The notes beneath the pieces were generated by a model. It did no database searches and had not been told where the DNA came from. It worked only from the letters and a program-made list of their open reading frames with translations. The position numbers and the translations under genes are program-made. 46,450 nucleotides of DNA from Tetmemena sp. SeJ-2015 (lineage: Eukaryota > Ciliophora > Spirotrichea > Sporadotrichida > Oxytrichidae), in NCBI GenBank assembly GCA_027382625.1, contig JAJKFJ010002293.1, positions 1 to 46,450 of the forward strand, given 5' to 3'. Positions 41,435-46,450 of the stretch are shown piece by piece. Positions within the stretch are counted from its first letter, which is position 1. Every line of letters begins with the position of its first letter.

Positions 41435-42070
41435 GGCATAGATTACATCTTTTCATTACATAATAGACGAGCCAAACATTTCCCCTAAGTTGCTTGATGA
41501 TTTACTGAAGAATCAAAATCTATTTGTGAGCACTCTAGAACCATGCTGCAAGTCTTGTTCCATCAGTGGCGCCAATATTTGCAGGTGGTTTTGTTAGAAC
41601 CAAAATACTCGGGGGCAGTTCCAGGACGAGAACATGTCTAGCTAACTATTTGCAGCCAATTTATCGGAGAAAGTTAGTGATCACTTGTCAGTACATAGGA
41701 TATTAGTTAATCCCTTAAGCCCAAACATTAATAGAAAGTGATCTTGAATCTAGTGAGTTACTAAATTGATTAAGTTAATCTTTGAGACTGGGTCTTATCT
41801 GGACAGCACCCTAGGATAGAGTGTGGGGCTGTAGAATAAAATGCATTTAGAAGAGATATTATAGTTATAGATTTTTATAAGGTGGTAGCTTGAGATATTG
41901 AGGATTTCTCTAGTAGGGGACTAAATGGCATGACATTAAAGTCAGACTTATTGTAAACGCCTTTGGATCCGAAATGACTCTGCTGCATTATCCGTTACGT
42001 TTTCTGAGTAGTTTCAGGTTCAAGAGCAAGCAAGGCTTTAAGTTTAGTGGAAAGAGGATAATATTAGGAG
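41435..42070 (+). pseudogene. Possible dynein heavy-chain stalk segment
   Basis: A frame at 41468-41730 reads IDEPNISPKLLDDLLKNQ, FVSTLEPCCKSCSISGANIC, RWFCQNQ and SSQLFAANLSEKVSDHLS. The order matches the start of the dynein stalk: a N-I-P-x-K-x-L helix, F-x-P-E, then S-x-A-x-x-x-x-C-x-W. The expected Trp after Cys is present (C-R-W). Downstream frames contain several TGA (41745 onward) and MHLEEILQLQIFIRWQ. The resemblance covers about 45 residues only, so this is tentative. Confidence 0.3.
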
Positions 42071-42079
42071 TAAACTAGA

Positions 42080-42575
42080 GAAGAAGATGTACAACGAGAG
42101 AAACGGTATCGAGAGAGCGAAGATGCAAGTTATTCAGAGGGAGATGGCAGATTGAGATTGCGAGAAACAACATAGCTTTACTGGTTGACATTGACATGAG
42201 CCAAGCAAATGAATGTGCGAATAGGTTGAAGTGGCTATTGAGGGAGCTTTCAGATAGGGGCTCTATGTTGTTCGAGGGTTCTGATTCATCGGCTGTTAAG
42301 AGTGACCAGAGCATACTTAAGCTACATGTCGCTATACACAAACTAAAACAAATAGTGAAGATGATAGTAACAAACAACCTAATAGTTGCATTAGACATTA
42401 TAGACGAGCGAAGGGATGTGACTTAAGCAAGCTGGACAAAGAAAACAAGGGTAAGAACAAGCAAAATAATCAATAACTGCAAAAACAGCAGATAGAGCAA
42501 TACTCTGAGAACGATGAGGACCAATGGGCAGATACGAATGGCACCCATGGCTTCGAAAGCTAGTACATCGATTGA
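42080..42575 (+). pseudogene. Unidentified gene with two single-base frame changes
   Basis: Coding pieces in order: KKMYNERNGIERAKMQVIQR, then (shift at about 42150) QIEIARNNIALLVDIDMSQ, ANECANRLKWLLRELSDRG, SILKLHVAIHKLKQIVKMIV and NNLIVALDIIDERRD, then (shift at about 42416) LSKLDKENKGKNKQNNQ, LQKQQIEQYSENDEDQW and THGFESQYID before TGA 42573. TAA/TAG code Gln in the last part, which is compellingly coding. No family recognised. Confidence 0.55.
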
Positions 42576-42778
42576 GCATTAGTTACTGTGAATACTGTAA
42601 ACAAACAGTATAGTGATTAACGCTTTAACTTGTATTAACATAGGAGTAGTCTCTGTAACTTTCCAAATTTAAAATATACCATACAAGACTATTGTTATTG
42701 ACATTTTTATTATTATATTTCATTTTATAATTTTTTCCTCAACAATAAAATTAGTAGAGACAAGAGAGAGACGAGTCT

Positions 42779-43900
42779 ATGAATGAAAAGTTAAATAAAG
42801 CCTCGCTGAAGATGATCAAAGAATTTTTTAATAAAGTGAAAGCATTAGAAGAGGGCATTAAAGTGACACTTAGTGTGGAGTCGCTGGATATTACTGAGTT
42901 TGTCCTTCGGTTTAAAGAGCACTGGCTGTCAGTCTTGATTCTTTTTTCTTACTTACATAGGATAGTAACTGATTTCTATAAACAGTACGAAAGTGCTGAT
43001 TTAATGAAATTGATTATTAATTATATTCCTAAAATTTTACTTTACTTTACTTTACTTTACTTTACTTTACTACTTTTTTCTTAAAAAAAGGAAGAGATAT
43101 AACTTCAGATTATCAGCAGAATTTATTATCAGGAGTATCATTGGTGGAGCCGCTAGTCAATTGAGACTTTTTAGACCAGAAAGGGATAAGAAGGAGAGGC
43201 TTTAAGCGAATTCTCTTAGAGTGCCTAGTGTTTAAAGTTAAGAATGGGAATAAAAATAGAGAGGAAGTTACCTCGATTGTTGTGAGTACAATTGAAAACT
43301 AACACTCTATACTATAAATAGATAAATATTGGCTTATATAAAAAGTCAGAGATAAGACACCAATAAGTTTAATACAAGATAATTAAATAGTTTACCACCA
43401 TTAAATGACGATGGCATATAACAAGTTAATATAGGAGAATCCTACAGCAAAATATATCGTGCACTTTTTCTCTTTATCAGAATATGTCTAGGTGGCTTGT
43501 AACTACTGAAATGCCAAGGAAAAATTAATAAAATATATTTGTATTAAAATAGTTTGCGCTCTACCATATAAATGGATAAAACAAGTGTGAATCTGTTCAT
43601 TCATACAGGCAGCATGATTGCTCTTGCGGCATCCAGATATAAAATACATGCTCAATAAGAAAGATAATTATTTGTTATTAGAATGGTAGTATAATTTGTT
43701 CTATTTTATTTATTAAACTTACCCAATGTAAATGATCAACCTCTTCTGTTATATAGAAAGGAAGTCGCTGCTATTTGTAACTTTGCCTTCAAAGATTGTT
43801 ATGCCGATGTGTTTCATAAGAATAGGAGACAAGAAGGAGCGTGGAGAGGAAGGGAGGAGGAGCGATTAAATAGAAGATAAATACATTGGATATTTAATTT
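42779..43900 (+). pseudogene. Cullin-like protein, frame-broken
   Basis: Cullins scaffold ubiquitin ligases. From ATG 42779: KASLKMIKEFFNKVKALEEG, DITEFVLRFKEHWLSVLIL, FSYLHRIVTDFYKQYESADL, MKLIINYI, comparable to the cullin N-terminal repeats (W-x-x-x-x-x-x-x-x-x-x-I-x-x-Y-L-x-R-x-Y). A TTTAC run follows, then a phase change near 43085 into DITSDYQQNLLSGVSLVEPL, FKRILLECLVFKVKNGNKN and REEVTSIVVSTIENQHSI, resembling the cullin L-L-x-L-I-x-x-E-R-x-G-x-x-I-x-x block. Later residues are less clear, with a few TGA. The C-terminal cullin-homology and neddylation sites were not found. Confidence 0.4.
43036..43070. repeat. (TTTAC)7 microsatellite
   Basis: Seven perfect TTTAC units inside the cullin-like reading frame; period 5 rotates the frame with every copy. 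Confidence 0.95.
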
Positions 43901-43952
43901 GTATGATATAGTTAAGGTTTAAAATTCTACTAACAATTATATTTTAAAATTA

Positions 43953-44355
43953 AATTAAAATCGGTGATTGATTAAAATAATAAATGGAGAGTTCGCAGAT
44001 TCACCCACTGATCTGTATCATGTTCTATAGCTCATCAAAAATTAATATGAGCTTCTTCTTAAATCTTCTCCTCAGCACCTCTCAGCAGCGAGATATTATT
44101 CGCGCAAATTCCTAGAGACCAAATATCAGACTTGAATAAACTTGTGTCTCTTATAATTCTTGACTGGATGGTCCCACACAAAAAGTTGCAAGGATATAAA
44201 ATTCTTAGAATTTTATACTGAATCGAATGATGTCATAATTATTTAAATTTGACACATGCTAACTGCTACCGACTTCTTCCATTTTAATTTTATAATTAAT
44301 TTAATTCTCTTTTTAATTAAATTCTCATCTATAATCCTACATAACAATAGGACGA
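43953..44355 (-). repeat. Dispersed kinase-fragment repeat, copy C (best preserved)
   Basis: Read on minus: DENLIKKRIKLIIKLKW (catalytic-loop remnant), then CNFLCGTIQSRIIRD and TSLFKSDIWSLGICA in one frame. The last contains the kinase subdomain IX signature S-D-I-W-S-L-G, preceded by an activation-segment-like C-G-T-I. It continues NISLLRGAEEKI and EEAHINF. DNA-level landmarks shared with copies A and B are the GAGAATTTA block, TTGCAACTTTTTGTG, AATATCTCGCTGCTGAGAG and the terminal TTTTAATCAATCACC. About 65 percent identity by eye, gapped. Confidence 0.65.
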
Positions 44356-44449
44356 TAGATTCCTTCTTTTTTTGCCTATAAAAATAAATTATTTTCAGTA
44401 CCCATCGAATTGCAAGAACTAAGAGTCAGCACGAAAAACACCAGGTGTC

Positions 44450-44968
44450 ATGACGAGTAGTAAGGTGACATGCATGCAGCTTGATACCAAGACGACTCGG
44501 GAGACAGATAAATCATCTTCGGGTGTAGCCAAGAAGTAAAGATACAAGTCTGTGTGATTTCAGTATGTATCAGAAGAATACCAAGCTTCCCATAATGAAA
44601 CTACCATGGAAACTTTTGTGGGGAGCCTGCTAAGTAATCGGATATTAAATTGCAGGGCTCCGCTCTCTTTGGTCTCCAATATGTTACTGAACTTTATTTT
44701 GTTGGTTTGCTTGAAGGTTTTCTTCTCTGGGCACAGCATACATTACGCGGTACCTTGCTTCCCAAGTACTTCTTGTTTGTTTGAATTATTCGGTCTCGAT
44801 CTTTCAAGATATACTGTAGCGCCAGTGAATAAATAACATCCCTCAGCCTTTTCCTTCTTTTCTTTTGCTGTGTCTTGCTCTTCTTATATTGTCATCTACC
44901 GAGTAATGCCTTATAGATTCCTCCGTATTGTATATCAGGATGTCTCTTCTCTACTGAAAAAAGGATGA
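44450..44968 (+). pseudogene. PDK1-like AGC kinase remnant
   Basis: A single frame from ATG 44450 to TGA 44966 with one TGA at 44555. Kinase-like order: SSGVAKKQRY (D-F-G reduced to S-S-G), FQYVSEEYQASHNETTMETF, VGSLL (compare T-F-V-G-T/S of PDK1 activation loops), ILNCRAPLSLVSNML (compare P-E-x-L ... S-D-x-W), FILLVCLKVFFSGHS. The Asp-Phe of DFG, the APE motif and the SDxW motif are altered, so catalysis is unlikely. It lies next to kinase-repeat copy C but on the opposite strand and with a different family signature. Confidence 0.5.
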
Positions 44969-45299
44969 GTGCATCTCTGCAAGGCTCGGCCACAAACATA
45001 TATACAGAGCATCTTCATTCAAGTGTAGTCTTCTAAGATTTTCCTTTAACAAAGAGTATTAACACTGTCTATACATCTACTTTCTGTTAAGAACTATACT
45101 TTTATAATTCAACTTGTACTTCAACCTTTTCTTCTCTGCCAATAAGCAAATTTATCATAGAAGCAACGTCTTACGCTCACTTGCCTGCCATCCACTCCCT
45201 TTAAAACCTCTCCTGCCATCAATCATATTAAAACCTAACAGCAAAAGAGGTTGAGAGCAAGCAGAAGTCCTCACACACAGATCCATTCTTCATTTAATC
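44969..45299. other. A/T-rich spacer
   Basis: Nothing supported. Confidence 0.3.
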
Positions 45300-45369
45300 A
45301 TTCAAGATTCGTAATTTCAGTGCTTTATATATCTCTTAACAGGCAAGCACTCTGAAACAGACAGCAATT

Positions 45370-45849
45370 GTGTATAATAAAGTACCACTTAGAGAAGATA
45401 TTGAAATATGTATAGACGAGACTGTCGTGAGAGAAGATGTGATCTATTGGAAGCCGGTCGTAGCCTCACATGATCAGATCAGAAAAGGTATCGAGATTGT
45501 AAGAACGGTCTATTGGCTTCTAACTCAAAGTGACTGCAAGAAAGTCCAGTAGTGGAAGAAACACGCGTTAATCACTTGCTATATATTACATTAGTTTATT
45601 TTATCATCACTGTTTGGCTCTCTCAGTAACTTTCAAAAGGACTCTATGAACTCCTCTATTTTCTTTATTTAATTTAAATTATTTATCTATGCTGTAGAGG
45701 CTGCGTCTTTCTCTATGTCTTCTGAATTAATAAAATATTTTCTCTGTCATTAGGGTGTAAGAGACTAATGGCAGATATGCTCTACTATACTTAAAGGTCT
45801 TCCGATACGATTGCAGCATAGCCACTAGTATTTCCTATAGATATTGTGA
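45370..45849 (+). CDS. 159-codon clean frame
   Basis: Open from well upstream (at least 45290) to TGA 45847 with no TGA and about nine TAR as Gln. Best part: VPLREDIEICIDETVVREDV, IYWKPVVASHDQIRKGIEIV, RTVYWLLTQSDCKKVQQWKK. Later: NFQKDSMNSSIFF, AVEAASFSMSSELIKYFL. No ATG at the first strong segment (GTG 45370). No family recognised. Confidence 0.45.
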
Positions 45850-45997
45850 AAACATTCTTCAACATTCCAAACTCTTTTTCCTGTGCCAGCTACGTGGAGG
45901 CAACATCAAGTAAATGAATGCCTTTTATCTCATTAAACTGGTAATAAATTTAAATATGCATTCAGTATATTTATATTCACTCAATAAATATTCTTGA

Positions 45998-46450
45998 TGT
46001 GTAGAGTCTTCAAGAGCCAGCAAATTTAATTCTATTTCAGTTAGATTATTTGAATGTTTGAGAGTCCCCAAGATAAATCTTATCCATATCATAAGACCAC
46101 TTCAAGACATTCAACAGGCTGATAAGCCAGAATCTTTGCTCAGTAGCAGACAGATATATTTTGCTAAGATCAAGATGGCATTCAATGTTAAGTGTCTCGG
46201 CGAAGTCTAGAAGTGTATTTTGACGTCATTTGATGCTCAGTTTAAAGGCAGCGACTGATACATCGATCTCAGCAAGGCTATCGAGTCGTGCTAACTCGGT
46301 AGTAAAGGTGACTCTGATGTGTGGAAAGAAATATACTCTTTAGTTAAGGATAACGAAGCACTCGAGAAGGCCGTTTGCGGTCTACACTTTCAGTCATAGT
46401 CCACTTGGCATCTAAGCCACAAGACTGTTTAGCGTATGCTTCAATAATAC
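45998..46450 (+). CDS. Partial gene running off the window
   Basis: Open from TGA 45995 to the right edge, 151 codons, one in-frame TGA at 46256. Reads LRVPKINLIHIIRPLQDI, QADKPESLLSSRQIYFAKIK, FNVKCLGEVQKCILTSFDAQ, IDLSKAIESC, SDVWKEIYSLVKDNEALEK and AVCGLHFQSQSTWHLSHKT. TAA/TAG are Gln at five or more sites. The composition is strongly protein-like; family unknown. The 3' end is outside the window. Confidence 0.5.

Noticed and set aside
42075..42398. 107-codon minus-strand frame
   Set aside because: Antisense to the better supported plus-strand gene at 42080-42575.

Overview
This window looks like nuclear DNA of a ciliate. In most recognisable reading frames TAA and TAG sit where glutamine is expected, for example in remnants of Rab GTPase, MYG1, Rpn1 and MED31, while several complete frames end at TGA. 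The DNA is A+T-rich. One possible 33-nt intron was seen. No rRNA, tRNA, CRISPR array, bacterial operon or transposase was found. The TAR=Gln code fits spirotrichs, oligohymenophoreans and karyorelicts; the genus cannot be named from the sequence.

Layout. Positions 1-4145 are a G/T-rich satellite with a 38-bp unit, containing a sub-block with a 282-bp higher-order period. From about 4.2 kb to the end there are closely spaced gene-like segments on both strands, separated by short A/T-rich spacers. Two classes are mixed. (i) Complete frames that read through TAR codons and stop at TGA: 10206-10529(-), 24006-24473(+, MED31-like), 24417-24677(-, ubiquitin-like), 27159-27485(+), 34090-34716(-), 37505-38290(-), 39182-39709(+), 39702-40208(-), 45370-45849(+). 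(ii) Eroded relatives of conserved eukaryotic genes with frameshifts, in-frame TGA and lost catalytic residues: a nearly full-length proteasome Rpn1 (12480-15140, -), MYG1 (15294-16060, +), TRM5 (16905-17490, +), a Rab GTPase (20712-21260, +), a septin (27860-28790, -), a cullin-like gene (42779-43900, +), a PDK1-like kinase (44450-44968, +), a possible dynein stalk segment, and three copies of a dispersed protein-kinase fragment (7.4, 23.0 and 44.2 kb).

The genes do not form a pathway; they are unrelated housekeeping, signalling and cytoskeletal functions. The mixture of intact and decayed loci, a 0.5-kb palindrome, dispersed kinase fragments and the satellite suggest a repeat- and pseudogene-rich (perhaps germline-type) chromosome region. 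Uncorrected indels in a long-read assembly could mimic part of the decay. With TGA as the only frequent stop, wrong frames often stay open, so unnamed frames carry modest confidence.
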